The notes beneath the pieces were generated by a model. The model was given only the letters and a program-made list of their open reading frames with translations, was not told the DNA's origin and did not search any database. The position numbers and the translations under genes were made by a program. A stretch of DNA of 64,000 nucleotides from Leptolyngbya sp. BL0902 (GTDB lineage: Bacteria; Cyanobacteriota; Cyanobacteriia; Phormidesmidales; Phormidesmidaceae), in assembly GCF_016403105.1 (NCBI RefSeq), contig NZ_CP046155.1:248001-312000 (forward strand), in the 5' to 3' direction. Of the stretch, positions 33,662-42,854 are shown piece after piece (the first letter of the stretch is position 1; every line of letters starts with the position of its first letter).

Positions 33662-36076
33662 TTAAATCGTGACGGCTACATTAATCACGAAGTCGTTGAA
33701 GTCGTTATCGCCGCCGCCAAAAAGATCCTCAAACTCTAGGGCACCGTTGCGGTAGCGAATGTGCTCCACACCATCGGCATTGGCCGCCGTGAAGGAGAAG
33801 TATACCCGCGACGCATCGTAGGACTCGACGGTGCCCTGGGTAATCAGGAAGGGGGCATAGAAGCGGCCGCCCGCCACCTCAGACTGAAAGACAGAGGCCC
33901 GATTATTCGGGGTTGTGAGGTTAACCGCTTCGGCGCGGGAGTTGATCGCCGCCTGGGTGTAGCCCGCTTGGCCGGGGGCAAGATCCGCCACACCATCGCC
34001 GTCGATATCGATGCCACCATCGAGATCCGCAATGCGGTAGAAGCCCGCAAAGTTGGTGTAGGCAGCTTCCCGGTTCACCGTAAAGGACGCGGCCACGGTG
34101 CCCGTGATGTCTCGCAGGTCGAGCAGGGTGGCCCTTGCCCCGGAGCCTACCCCGATTCGATTCACGGAGTCAATCACGCCATCAGCCCGGAAGGCTAGGT
34201 TTTGGATGCGGCTATCTTGGTCGCGCCCGGTTTCGGCCACGGCGTAGGGGGAGGTGGCCCCAAAGTTCGCGGCCAGGTATTCCGCTAGGGCGTCCTGCTC
34301 CGAGAAATCGGCGGCGAAGGTGGCGGCTCCGGTGGGGACGGCGGTTTCGTCCACCAAGTCCACCCGATTGGCGGCTTCCCCGGTGGGGAAGGGATAGCCA
34401 TCGCCACCATCGGCCAAAAAGCGGAGGGTGACCATGCGGAAGGTGCGGCTGGGATCGCCGACAATCTCGCCATCACGCACAATCACATCCAGATCAGTGC
34501 CATCGGGGGCTTCCAGCGCCAGGGATTGCACCCGATCCCCCACAGGCCGAGTGACATCAAAGCTAAAGGCAAACCCACCAATTTGGGGGAAGGCTCCAGG
34601 GGTGCCGCTGCCGTCGGGCTGAAGGCCGGAAATGCCGTGCTCCACAATGGCCAGCAGTTCAGCGGCGGTGACGGTGATCAGGGACAGCTCGTTGTTGAAC
34701 CGCAGGGTGTTGGCAATGTCAAGCTGGGAAATGCCCCCAGCAGGCTTGAGGCCAGGAGTTTCTTCGTTGGGCAAAAACTCTGGGTCGCCCGTGCCGCCAG
34801 CAGGAACGAAAACGCGACCAATGCCGTCACGGATGCCGCCACCGTTTTTGAGGGAAATCACCACCGTAGGATCGGCCTCGCGGGCCACCGCCAGGTTGGC
34901 ATCGGCGGTGAGGTTGCCCAGGTTGGTTTCCTCGATACGAACCGTTCGCCGTAGTCCATTCAGGTAGACGTTGCTGGCCCCAAATACGTTTCTCTCGGTG
35001 GCCTCAATTTCCGTTCGCAGCGCATCGATAATGGCGACGATGGCAGGATCAGCCAGTCCGGCACCGCGCACGGCAGTTACGCCCAGGTCGTCGGTGGCGT
35101 AGGCTCCGCTGATGGTAGGGTCGTAGGTTTCGGGCAGCAGTACGCCGTTAGCATCAAAGCCAATCACCAAGCGGCCCACATACTTATAGTTGCTGTCGGT
35201 GTTCACCACCGCCACGGGGTTGCCATCCCGGTCGGTTTGGATGATTGGGTAAATGCCTTCGATGTCGTCGATGTAGCCTGTGTGGGGCCGATCATTGGCA
35301 TCAAACAGCCGCCTATGGGAACCGCCCGCCACGATGATGTCTACGTTTGATAGGCGCTGGGCCAGTTCTTGCTCAATGTCCAAATCCTGCATGTGGGCCA
35401 ACAGCACCACCTTGTTAACGTCGGGGTTAGCCGCCAGCAGCGCATCCACATCCGCCTGAATTTCTGCCGCGAGGGCATCCAGTTGCGCTGGGGTGGGATT
35501 GCTGCCGAAGATCTGGGGTAGAACTGTCACATCTCCAGAGAAAGAAAGGAGTCGGAGGATGGGGGTAGTGGCCCCAACGACTCCGATCCGCTCGCCGTTG
35601 ACTTCAATCACCGTGGAGGCGGCAATGCTGTTGGGCAGGGGCGCTTGGCCATCAGGCACCACCAAAGCGGCGAGGTTGCTGTCGGTGCTGAAATCTAGGT
35701 TGCCGCTGAGATACGGGAACGCGGTGCCCGCAAAGGTATCATCCCCTGCAATCAAATCTCGAAGATGGGCCGTACCCAGATCAAATTCGTGGTTGCCAAA
35801 GGCGATGGCCTGGAAGCCTAGGGCATTTTGAATCAAAATATCGCCCCGTCCGGCCCCACCGTAAACCGCATCGCTGGCGCGAAAGAAGGGGCCTGGAATG
35901 TAGGCATCGCCGGAGGACAACAGCAGGGTATTGGCAAAGCCCGCCGTGCCATCACCATCAATGTCCTGGGCTTTGAGGGCGTTCAGAACCGCCGAAAACC
36001 GAGGGACATCCTCTAGGGCAGGTATCCCCGCCTCCTGGTCGGCGGCGTGGAAGAGTTGCAGCGTGAAATCAACCAT
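33662..36076 (-). CDS. 5'-nucleotidase-like phosphatase with C-terminal DUF4114
   Basis: 804 residues from ATG 36076; ATG 36109 is possible. Metallophosphatase part: LFHAADQEAG, SSGDAYIPG, AFGNHEFDLG, VVLLAHMQD and GGSHRRL supply metal ligands. A 5'-nucleotidase C-terminal domain follows (NGGGIRDGIG; DIANTLRFNNEL), then a Ca-type DIDGDGVADL motif and a DUF4114 domain (EFEDLFGGGDNDFNDFVI). No N-terminal signal peptide is visible. Ca-binding motifs with no signal suggest type I export, as for other cyanobacterial phosphatases of this kind; that is inference. A possible Pho box lies upstream. Confidence 0.85.
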   Translation of the reverse strand: MVDFTLQLFHAADQEAGIPALEDVPRFSAVLNALKAQDIDGDGTAGFANTLLLSSGDAYIPGPFFRASDAVYGGAGRGDILIQNALGFQAIAFGNHEFDLGTAHLRDLIAGDDTFAGTAFPYLSGNLDFSTDSNLAALVVPDGQAPLPNSIAASTVIEVNGERIGVVGATTPILRLLSFSGDVTVLPQIFGSNPTPAQLDALAAEIQADVDALLAANPDVNKVVLLAHMQDLDIEQELAQRLSNVDIIVAGGSHRRLFDANDRPHTGYIDDIEGIYPIIQTDRDGNPVAVVNTDSNYKYVGRLVIGFDANGVLLPETYDPTISGAYATDDLGVTAVRGAGLADPAIVAIIDALRTEIEATERNVFGASNVYLNGLRRTVRIEETNLGNLTADANLAVAREADPTVVISLKNGGGIRDGIGRVFVPAGGTGDPEFLPNEETPGLKPAGGISQLDIANTLRFNNELSLITVTAAELLAIVEHGISGLQPDGSGTPGAFPQIGGFAFSFDVTRPVGDRVQSLALEAPDGTDLDVIVRDGEIVGDPSRTFRMVTLRFLADGGDGYPFPTGEAANRVDLVDETAVPTGAATFAADFSEQDALAEYLAANFGATSPYAVAETGRDQDSRIQNLAFRADGVIDSVNRIGVGSGARATLLDLRDITGTVAASFTVNREAAYTNFAGFYRIADLDGGIDIDGDGVADLAPGQAGYTQAAINSRAEAVNLTTPNNRASVFQSEVAGGRFYAPFLITQGTVESYDASRVYFSFTAANADGVEHIRYRNGALEFEDLFGGGDNDFNDFVINVAVTI

Positions 36077-36158
36077 AGTTGCGAGCTTAGGGTTACGGCA
36101 GGTAGCCATTGCTACGTACGTATATTCAGCTATCCCTCAGTCCTAAAGGTCAATGGGA

Positions 36159-36199
36159 ACCCTAATTCTTCCTTAAGTTTTGATCAATAAAACCTTAAG
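36159..36199 (-). promoter_or_regulatory. possible Pho box (octamers with 11-bp phasing)
   Basis: Reading the minus strand: CTTAAGGT, ATTGATCA, CTTAAGGA, ATTAGGGT, each separated by three bases. The phasing and CTTAA cores resemble the cyanobacterial PhoB site (consensus CTTAACCT repeats), but the match to the last bases is imperfect. It sits 50-120 bases upstream of the phosphatase start. Confidence 0.35.
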
Positions 36200-36362
36200 G
36201 TTCTTGAGGGGCGGTGCCCAGGCCATTCCCAGCACGGCAAATCCCCCTAGGTCATCCATGGCAACCCAGCTAGCAACGGCTCAGGCAGGCGTTATCCTGA
36301 GTGTCCAGGGTGATGGAGCGACCTAGGCGGGTACGCTAACGCTAGGACGAGCGCAGCAAACA

Positions 36363-37382
36363 ATGACGAACGCAGTAAAAAAGACAATTTTGGTGACCGG
36401 GGGGGCGGGCTACATCGGCAGCCATGCGGTCTATGCCCTTCAGCAGGCGAGCTTCCCGGTCGTCATCCTCGATGACCTCGTTTATGGCCATCGCGACTTG
36501 GTCGATCAGGTCTTGCAGGTGCCGCTGATTGAGGGCAGCACCCTTGATCAGCGGCTGTTGAGGGATATTTTTGCCCGCTACGACATTGGCGCAGTGATGC
36601 ACTTTGCGGCCTATACCTATGTGGGCGAATCCGTCACCGATCCCGGCAAATACTACGAAAGCAACGTGGTGGGCACCCTCACCCTGCTGGAGGCGATGGT
36701 GGAGGTGGGGGTGAAATCCCTGGTGTTTTCCTCCACCTGTGCCACCTATGGAATGCCAGAGACCCTGCCCATTACCGAAGATCATCCCCAGCAACCCATC
36801 AGCCCCTACGGCCAAACCAAGCGGATGGTGGAGCAAATCCTCACCGACTACGACAAAGCCCATAATCTGCGGTCGGTGCGGTTTCGCTATTTCAATGCCG
36901 CCGGAGCCCACCCCAGCGGCCTCCTTGGAGAAGACCACACCCCCGAAAGCCATCTGATTCCCTTGGTCTTGCAAACCGCCCTGGGTCTGCGAGAAAAAAT
37001 CGCCCTCTACGGCACCGACTACCCCACCCCCGACGGCACCTGCATTCGCGACTACATTCATGTGTGCGACCTAGCCGATGCCCATGTTCTGGGCTTGGAA
37101 TACCTGCTGAAAGGGGGCTCCAGCGCCGCCTTTAACCTCGGCAATGGGCAGGGGTTCTCGGTGCGGGAGGTGATTGATGCCGCCCAGCGCGTCACCGGAC
37201 GCCAAATCCCCGTCATTGAAACCGAACGCCGCCCAGGGGATGCGTCGATTTTGGTGGGCAGTAGCCAAAAAGCCCGCGAGATTCTAGGCTGGAATCCTAA
37301 ATATGGCGACATTGACACCATCCTGGCCCACGCTTGGCAGTGGCACCAGCAACGCCACGGTGCCGCCGTCTCCACTCTCTAA
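36363..37382 (+). CDS. galE: UDP-glucose 4-epimerase
   Basis: 339 residues. N-terminal NAD-binding GGAGYIGSHAVYAL, SSTCATYGMPE, the catalytic Tyr/Lys in PYGQTKRMVE, RYFNAAGAHPSG and GTDYPTPDGTCIRDYIHV are all visible. It interconverts UDP-glucose and UDP-galactose for surface polysaccharide or lipid synthesis. It is divergent from the phosphatase gene and ten bases upstream of the protease gene. Confidence 0.95.
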   Translation: MTNAVKKTILVTGGAGYIGSHAVYALQQASFPVVILDDLVYGHRDLVDQVLQVPLIEGSTLDQRLLRDIFARYDIGAVMHFAAYTYVGESVTDPGKYYESNVVGTLTLLEAMVEVGVKSLVFSSTCATYGMPETLPITEDHPQQPISPYGQTKRMVEQILTDYDKAHNLRSVRFRYFNAAGAHPSGLLGEDHTPESHLIPLVLQTALGLREKIALYGTDYPTPDGTCIRDYIHVCDLADAHVLGLEYLLKGGSSAAFNLGNGQGFSVREVIDAAQRVTGRQIPVIETERRPGDASILVGSSQKAREILGWNPKYGDIDTILAHAWQWHQQRHGAAVSTL

Positions 37383-37392
37383 AGATCTGCCC

Positions 37393-37842
37393 ATGAAAAC
37401 CTTGGTGATTGGCTATGGCAACACCCTGCGCGGCGACGATGGCGTAGGGTATCGCGTGGCCGAAGCCATCGAAACCTGGGACTGGGCCAATGTTGAAGCT
37501 TACCCCTGTCACCAGCTCACCCCCGACCTAGCGGCCCTGTTGGCAGAGCAGGATCGGGTCTTTTTTGTGGATGCTAGCCAGCCCCAAAATCCTCCCAGTC
37601 CCCTCGTTCTCACCCGCCTTGACCTGAAAACAGCAGCATCACCAACCTTTACCGGACACCACAGTACCCCGATGGATCTGCTGATTTTGACCCAGCAACT
37701 CTATGGTCAATCCCCCCTGGCCTACACCCTGCTGCTGCCCACCTGGGCCATGGGCTACGGCGAAGACCTCTCGCCAATCGCGGAACGGGGGATGCGCCAA
37801 GGATTGCGCTGGCTGCAAGAATGGCTGCTGACCTCAGCGTGA
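37393..37842 (+). CDS. hydrogenase-type maturation protease
   Basis: 149 residues from ATG 37393. Seen: GYGNTLRGDDGVGYRVAEAI with the metal-binding Asp, VDASQ and a GHHSTPMDLL segment with the conserved His. This is the HycI/HoxW family that trims the C-terminus of the [NiFe]-hydrogenase large subunit. No hydrogenase gene is in the window, so its target lies elsewhere or is different. It is probably co-transcribed with galE (10-base gap). Confidence 0.82.
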   Translation: MKTLVIGYGNTLRGDDGVGYRVAEAIETWDWANVEAYPCHQLTPDLAALLAEQDRVFFVDASQPQNPPSPLVLTRLDLKTAASPTFTGHHSTPMDLLILTQQLYGQSPLAYTLLLPTWAMGYGEDLSPIAERGMRQGLRWLQEWLLTSA

Positions 37843-37863
37843 GGCTTCCTTGTGAGGCTGACC

Positions 37864-38157
37864 CTAGCGACGACGGGGGCCGGGGTAGCGGCTTTCGGTG
37901 CGTCGAAAGAAGCCCCGAAAGGGTAGACGGCTGGGGGTTTCGCGCAGTTGGCGGCTAAATTGCCGAATGGGGGTGGGCAGTTCCACCTCTTTGGGTTCGC
38001 CACCGGGAGAGACCCACCAAGTTGCTACCACGCCCCCGGCGAGCCCCGCCACCAGTCCAAACAAAATGCTGGGAATGGGGCCATAGCCCAACATCAGGAA
38101 CAGCAGCAGAAACAGCAGCCAGATTTTTAGGGTGGGTGGCCCCATTTCGTTGCCCAT
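37864..38157 (-). CDS. small membrane protein
   Basis: 97 residues with two close transmembrane segments (IWLLFLLLFLMLGYGPIPSILFGLVAGLAGGVVATWW split by a Pro-containing turn) and a basic C-terminal tail (FRRTESRYPGPRRR). No known family; the basic tail should be cytoplasmic. Confidence 0.65.
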   Translation of the reverse strand: MGNEMGPPTLKIWLLFLLLFLMLGYGPIPSILFGLVAGLAGGVVATWWVSPGGEPKEVELPTPIRQFSRQLRETPSRLPFRGFFRRTESRYPGPRRR

Positions 38158-38181
38158 GGCGCAGATCCTCGCGTTGGCGGA

Positions 38182-39741
38182 TTATGCCCCAACTATAGCG
38201 GCGATCTGAGCCGACACATCACCCATTGTATCCAGGGTTTGCACCCAGGGCTGTTCGGCCTCGGTGAAGGGTTCCATCACCTGCTGTTGGAGGACGGCCA
38301 CGGTGGCATCGGCAATGTCGCCAGACCGCTGCCGCACCCGGTCTTCCAGAATCTCTGCGGGAGCCGTACAGTGCAGAATTTGGGCCGAGAGTCCTGCCTG
38401 CTGGGCCTGGTCTAGGGCGGGTTGCCGCAGGGATTGACGGTCGTACTTGGCGTCTAGAATCACCGTAAATCCGGCTTTGGCCAAGGTGAGGCCCAGGTTG
38501 AGCAGACGGGCGTAGGTCTTTTGGGTCATCTCCGGGCTGTAGAGGCTTTGGTCGCCCCGTTCTTGCAGCGGCACCCCGGCCAGGTGTTTGCGGACGGCAT
38601 CGGAACGGAGGTGGATGGCCCCCGTTTGCCGCGCCACCTCGCGGGCAGTGGTGGATTTGCCCGCACCCGACAGCCCTGCCATCAGGTACAGTCGGCCCGT
38701 TTGGGGCTGCACCACCTCCCAGGCCAAGCGGTAGTAGGCGGCGGCGGTATCGCTGGCCTTAGCCTTGGTGGCCGCATCCACGGCGGGGTCATTCAGCAAA
38801 AAGGACGTCACCTTGGCCCGCACGTAGGCTTGGCGACTGATGTAGAGGGGGAGGAGTTGCAGCCCTTCCCAGTCTCCGGTTTGCTCCACGTAGTGATTCA
38901 AAAAGGCCGTGGCCAAGGGACGGCATCCCTTCGCCAGCAAATCCATCACCACAAAGCCCACGTCATACATCACATCGACGTAGCGGAAGGGTTCGTTGAA
39001 CTCAATGCAATCGAACAGGTAGAGCTGGTTGTTCCAGTGGCAGAGGTTGTTGAGGTGGAGGTCGCCGTGGCAGGCCCGAATCCAGCGTTGATCGATGCGC
39101 TGCTGGAACAGATCGGCCTGGGTGGCAAAGATGTGGTCGGTGGCGGCTTGGGTTTGCTCTAGCTGGGCCTGGGTTTGCGGCCCGCCCACATAGCCCTGGG
39201 TTTGGGCATAGTTTTCATCGAAGGCTTGGCGAATTTGGGCCACGGTGCCAAAGCTGAGGATGTGGTCGTTGGTTTCTGCCCCTTGGTGGAAGGCGGCCAC
39301 CTGATCCGCCAGGGTGAGAATCAAGTCCTCCGTTAGTTCGCCCCGTTCATAGCAGGCGCTGAGTAGGGTGTCTTGGGGGAACTGCACCATTTTGACGGCG
39401 TACTCCACCGCCGCATCGTCCGCCGAATTACCTGCCGAATCTGCCCCCAGATGGTAGGTCTCTCCAGATTGACCAATGGGCACCACCTCCAGGTACAGGT
39501 CTGCCGCCGTGCGCTGGTTCAGCCGCAGTTCTTCCTCACAAAAATGCCGCCGCCGCTCTAGGGTGGAATAGTCTAAAAAGCCGAAATTTACGGGCTTTTT
39601 CACCTTGTAGGCATAGTCCCCGGTCAGCAGCACGTAGGACACATGGGTTTGCATCAGCCGAATCGGCTCCACCACCGGATGGGGGTAGAAACTGGGCTGG
39701 CACATCTGCTGAATTAGGGCGGGCAGGGCGGTATCGGTCAT
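38182..39741 (-). CDS. APH-like / P-loop kinase fusion protein
   Basis: 519 residues in two parts. The N-terminal 340 residues resemble aminoglycoside-phosphotransferase-like kinases (CHGDLHLNNLCHW; LFDCIEFNEPFRYVDVMYDV). The C-terminal part is an AAA_33-type P-loop kinase (LMAGLSGAGKSTTAREVAR; VILDAKYD). Such fusions are widespread in bacteria and usually annotated as AAA family ATPase; the substrate is unknown. Confidence 0.85.
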   Translation of the reverse strand: MTDTALPALIQQMCQPSFYPHPVVEPIRLMQTHVSYVLLTGDYAYKVKKPVNFGFLDYSTLERRRHFCEEELRLNQRTAADLYLEVVPIGQSGETYHLGADSAGNSADDAAVEYAVKMVQFPQDTLLSACYERGELTEDLILTLADQVAAFHQGAETNDHILSFGTVAQIRQAFDENYAQTQGYVGGPQTQAQLEQTQAATDHIFATQADLFQQRIDQRWIRACHGDLHLNNLCHWNNQLYLFDCIEFNEPFRYVDVMYDVGFVVMDLLAKGCRPLATAFLNHYVEQTGDWEGLQLLPLYISRQAYVRAKVTSFLLNDPAVDAATKAKASDTAAAYYRLAWEVVQPQTGRLYLMAGLSGAGKSTTAREVARQTGAIHLRSDAVRKHLAGVPLQERGDQSLYSPEMTQKTYARLLNLGLTLAKAGFTVILDAKYDRQSLRQPALDQAQQAGLSAQILHCTAPAEILEDRVRQRSGDIADATVAVLQQQVMEPFTEAEQPWVQTLDTMGDVSAQIAAIVGA

Positions 39742-39967
39742 GGGTCAGGGCCGCAGTGAAGGGAGGACAAAGGACAATGGGGTGAGAACCCACCCAGAAG
39801 ATGAGTCTGGTTCGGCTTTCCATCCTAACGCCCAACGGCCATCGGGGCATGGCCCCGCCGCCACCCAGCGGTTGCGGCGTTCAGCGGTCGGCGGTATCAG
39901 TAAGATACAAGGGGGCCATGTCCGGTGGCCCCATCGCCGCCTTGTCCTAGCCTTGTCCTATCGGCCC

Positions 39968-41002
39968 ATGTCCTACGAACCCCTCTTTTCCCAAATTGCC
40001 GACCTGGTGCTGTGCCATTCCCCCAGCGGGGCCGAGGCCGAAATTAACCAGCGCCTCATCACCCTGTTTTCTGCGCTGAACGTAGAACACTGGCAGGACG
40101 AAGCCGATAACCTGATCGCCCAAATTCCGGGCCGCGACCCTAACCGGGCCATCGCCATCACCGCCCACAAGGACGAAATTGGGATGCTGGTGAAGACCAT
40201 CTACGCCGATGGTCGGCTGTCTGTCCGCAAACTGGGGGGCGCGTTCCCCTGGGTCTATGGCGAGGGCGTGGTGGATGTGCTGGGGGATCAGGCCGTCCTC
40301 AGCGGCATTCTCAGCTTTGGGTCGCGCCATGTGTCCCACGAATCGCCCCAGAAGGCGCAGCAGGAAACCCAGTCCGTCACTTGGGAAACGGCATGGATTG
40401 AAACCAAACGCACCCCGGCGGAACTGGCGGAGGCCGGGATTCGGGCCGGAAGTCGCGTGGTGGTGGGCAAGCACCGCAAGGCTCCCTTCCGCATGGGCGA
40501 CTACATCGCCAGCTACACCCTGGATAACAAGGCGTCTTTGGCCATTTTGCTCGACCTCGCCGCACGGTTGAAGGAACCTCCCGTTACTGTGTATCTGGTG
40601 GCCTCGGCTAAGGAAGAAGTCGGTGCCCTCGGTGCCCTCTATTTCACCCAACGGCAACGGCTGGAAGCCCTGATTGCCCTCGAAATTTGCCCTCTCTCCT
40701 CGGAATACGCTATCCAGTCGGGCGACGTTCCGGTGCTGCTGTCCCAGGATGGCTACGGCATCTACGACGAAGGACTGAACCACGAACTACGCCTTGCCGC
40801 CACCCATGCCAGGGCACCCATCCAGCAGGCGGTGATCAGCGGCTTTGGCAGCGATGCCTCCATTGCCATGAAGTTTGGCCATGTGGCGCGGGCCGCTTGC
40901 CTGGGTTTCCCCACCCACAACACCCACGGCTACGAAATCGCCCACCTGGGGGCCATCGCCCACTGCACCGACATTTTAGAGCGCTACTGTAACGACCTGT
41001 GA
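39968..41002 (+). CDS. M42-family metallopeptidase
   Basis: 344 residues from ATG 39968; the longer frame upstream is not protein-like. Seen metal and catalytic residues: ITAHKDEIGML, YTLDNKASLAILLDL (Asp ligand), ASAKEEVGALGA (Glu-Glu) and the final THNTHGYEIAHL His. M42 enzymes are large oligomeric aminopeptidases that work on oligopeptides in the cytoplasm. Confidence 0.9.
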   Translation: MSYEPLFSQIADLVLCHSPSGAEAEINQRLITLFSALNVEHWQDEADNLIAQIPGRDPNRAIAITAHKDEIGMLVKTIYADGRLSVRKLGGAFPWVYGEGVVDVLGDQAVLSGILSFGSRHVSHESPQKAQQETQSVTWETAWIETKRTPAELAEAGIRAGSRVVVGKHRKAPFRMGDYIASYTLDNKASLAILLDLAARLKEPPVTVYLVASAKEEVGALGALYFTQRQRLEALIALEICPLSSEYAIQSGDVPVLLSQDGYGIYDEGLNHELRLAATHARAPIQQAVISGFGSDASIAMKFGHVARAACLGFPTHNTHGYEIAHLGAIAHCTDILERYCNDL

Positions 41003-41140
41003 CAGCGCCAAAGCCAGGGGTAAACCTTCCATAAAATGAAATTAGGCACAGGTTCGGCGATCCCAGCCCTAGGCGATCCCAATGCCCCACCGCCCCTCCA
41101 CGAGTCACCCTGATGGATGAGGGAGACTTCGATAGCCTTT

Positions 41141-41213
41141 CCGGCCCCCCTCTCCTCCATGGGAGAGGGGTTGGGGGTGAGGGAAAGTCTGGGAGAGGGG
41201 CTGGGGGTGAGGG
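41141..41213. repeat. CCCTCACCC-type palindromic element, intergenic copy
   Basis: Two GGGAGAGGGG(C/T)TGGGGGTGAGGG half elements in tandem, preceded by CCGGCCCCCCTCTCC. The same sequence family occurs inside menC and near hisA and ctaC. Confidence 0.75.
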
Positions 41214-41265
41214 TCTACGCGGCCAACCTGTGGCTCAATAATGTTTCGTGAGGTCAAGCAATTTT

Positions 41266-41730
41266 ATGGCGAAAACCGTTGCTGATGTAATGACGGCCAA
41301 TCCGGTTTCGATCAAGCCGGAGGCCAACCTAGAGGACGCCATCAAGCTCTTGGCCGAGCATCATATCGGTGGGCTACCTGTGGTTGACGATGGCGGCGCA
41401 CTGGTGGGCATTTTGTCGGAATCTGACCTGATGTGGCAGGCCACGGGGATGGAAGTGCCCGCCTACGTGGTGCTGCTGGATAGCGTCATTTATCTGAAAA
41501 GCCCCAAGAAATATAACGAGGAACTCCACAAAGCGTTGGGCCAATCGGTCAAAGAGGTAATGACCGCCAAGGTGATCACCATCGGCCCCGATAAATCCAT
41601 GCGGGAAGCCGCCCACCTGATGCACGACAAACGTATTCGCCGCCTGCCTGTGGTGAATGACCAAGGGGAACTGGTGGGCATCCTCACCCGTGGCGACATT
41701 GTGCGGGAAATGGCCAGTGCTGAGGACTAG
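41266..41730 (+). CDS. tandem CBS-domain protein
   Basis: 154 residues from ATG 41266. Two CBS domains: VADVMTANPVSIKPEANLEDA...GGLPVVDDGGALVGILSESDL and VKEVMTAKVITIGPDKSMREA...RRLPVVNDQGELVGILTRGDI. Such stand-alone proteins sense adenosine nucleotides and modulate partners; in photosynthetic organisms some act on thioredoxin. The partner is unknown here. Confidence 0.9.
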   Translation: MAKTVADVMTANPVSIKPEANLEDAIKLLAEHHIGGLPVVDDGGALVGILSESDLMWQATGMEVPAYVVLLDSVIYLKSPKKYNEELHKALGQSVKEVMTAKVITIGPDKSMREAAHLMHDKRIRRLPVVNDQGELVGILTRGDIVREMASAED

Positions 41731-41822
41731 GGGGATCACGCCCCAGCGGGATCGCAACCTCTTGGGATCATGGCCTGGGGGGTGGCTTAGCGATATGCTG
41801 AAACTGTAGTGATGGCAAGGCT

Positions 41823-42761
41823 ATGACCACCCGTTCGGCGAAATCTTCTACCCACACCACCACCCCGCCCACCAACCGCAAACTCTGGCTGGCGGCGGCA
41901 AAACCGCCCATGTATAGCGTGGCCATTATGCCCATTTTGGTGGGTAGCCTGGTAGCCTATGCCGAAACGGGGCAGTTCATCGCGCCGATTTTTGGGCTGT
42001 TTTTTTGGTCGGCCATCTTCATCCTGGCCTGGGAAAACCTCAGCAACGATGTGTTCGACTCGGAAACGGGCATTGACGTGAACAAAGCCCATTCCGTCGT
42101 CAACCTCACCCGCAACAAGGGGCTGGTGTTTGCCCTGGCCAACGGCTTCCTGGCTCTGGGCATTCTGGGCATCCTCGCCATTGCCTTGATTCAGCAAGAC
42201 CCCACGGTGCTGATCATCATCGCCCTCTGCTGCTTCCTGGGCTATTGCTACCAGGGGCCACCCTTTCGGCTGGGCTACCAGGGCTTGGGGGAATTTCTCT
42301 GCTTCTTTAGCTTCGGGCCGCTGGGGGTCGGTGCTGCCTACTACAGCCAAACCCAAAGCTGGTCTTGGGGGAGCCAAATGGCCGGAATCTTCGTTGGACT
42401 GACCACCACCCTGGTGCTGTTTTGCTCCCACTTCCACCAGGTCGAAGACGACATCGCCGCCGGAAAACGCTCCCCCATTGTGCGCATGGGCACCCAGCGG
42501 GGGGCGCAATTAGTCCCCGTGCTGGCGTTCTCGGCCCTAGCCGTCGTTGCGGTGGCGATTCTGATGGGCTGGTTCCCGGTGTGGACAGCTCTGGCCTTCC
42601 CCAGTGCCCTCTCCGCCTGGAAGCTGAGCCGCCACGTTCACCGCCACCACCACCAGCCCCAAAAGGTCAGCAACGCCAAGTTCTACGCCATCGGCTTCCA
42701 CTTTTGGAGCGGCGTTTTACTCAGCCTAGGGTTTCTGCTCAGCACCCGCTTCATCCCCTAG
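41823..42761 (+). CDS. menA: 1,4-dihydroxy-2-naphthoate phytyltransferase
   Basis: 312 residues, about eight membrane helices, UbiA superfamily. First Asp motif NDVFDSETGID and second Asp motif EDDIAAGKRSPIVRMGT bind the prenyl diphosphate. In cyanobacteria the enzyme adds the phytyl chain to make phylloquinone for photosystem I. It leads the menA-menC-menE cluster. Confidence 0.94.
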   Translation: MTTRSAKSSTHTTTPPTNRKLWLAAAKPPMYSVAIMPILVGSLVAYAETGQFIAPIFGLFFWSAIFILAWENLSNDVFDSETGIDVNKAHSVVNLTRNKGLVFALANGFLALGILGILAIALIQQDPTVLIIIALCCFLGYCYQGPPFRLGYQGLGEFLCFFSFGPLGVGAAYYSQTQSWSWGSQMAGIFVGLTTTLVLFCSHFHQVEDDIAAGKRSPIVRMGTQRGAQLVPVLAFSALAVVAVAILMGWFPVWTALAFPSALSAWKLSRHVHRHHHQPQKVSNAKFYAIGFHFWSGVLLSLGFLLSTRFIP

Positions 42762-42770
42762 GCCGGGTTG

Positions 42771-42796
42771 GCAGGGCGAGGAAACCACGCCCCTGC
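42771..42796. repeat. GTAGGGGCG-type dispersed element
   Basis: GCAGGGCGAGGAAACCACGC...-type palindrome between menA and menC. Related copies occur at 6438-6459, 20843-20867, 22091-22110 and 47466-47491. Confidence 0.65.
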
Positions 42797-42854
42797 GATT
42801 GAACAGACTAAGAATCGGAATGATGGGATTGGGACTGCGGGTGAAAAGATAATC

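Noticed and set aside
39740..39967. N-terminal extension of the M42 peptidase
   Set aside because: The extra 76 residues are not protein-like and the conserved N-terminus starts at ATG 39968.
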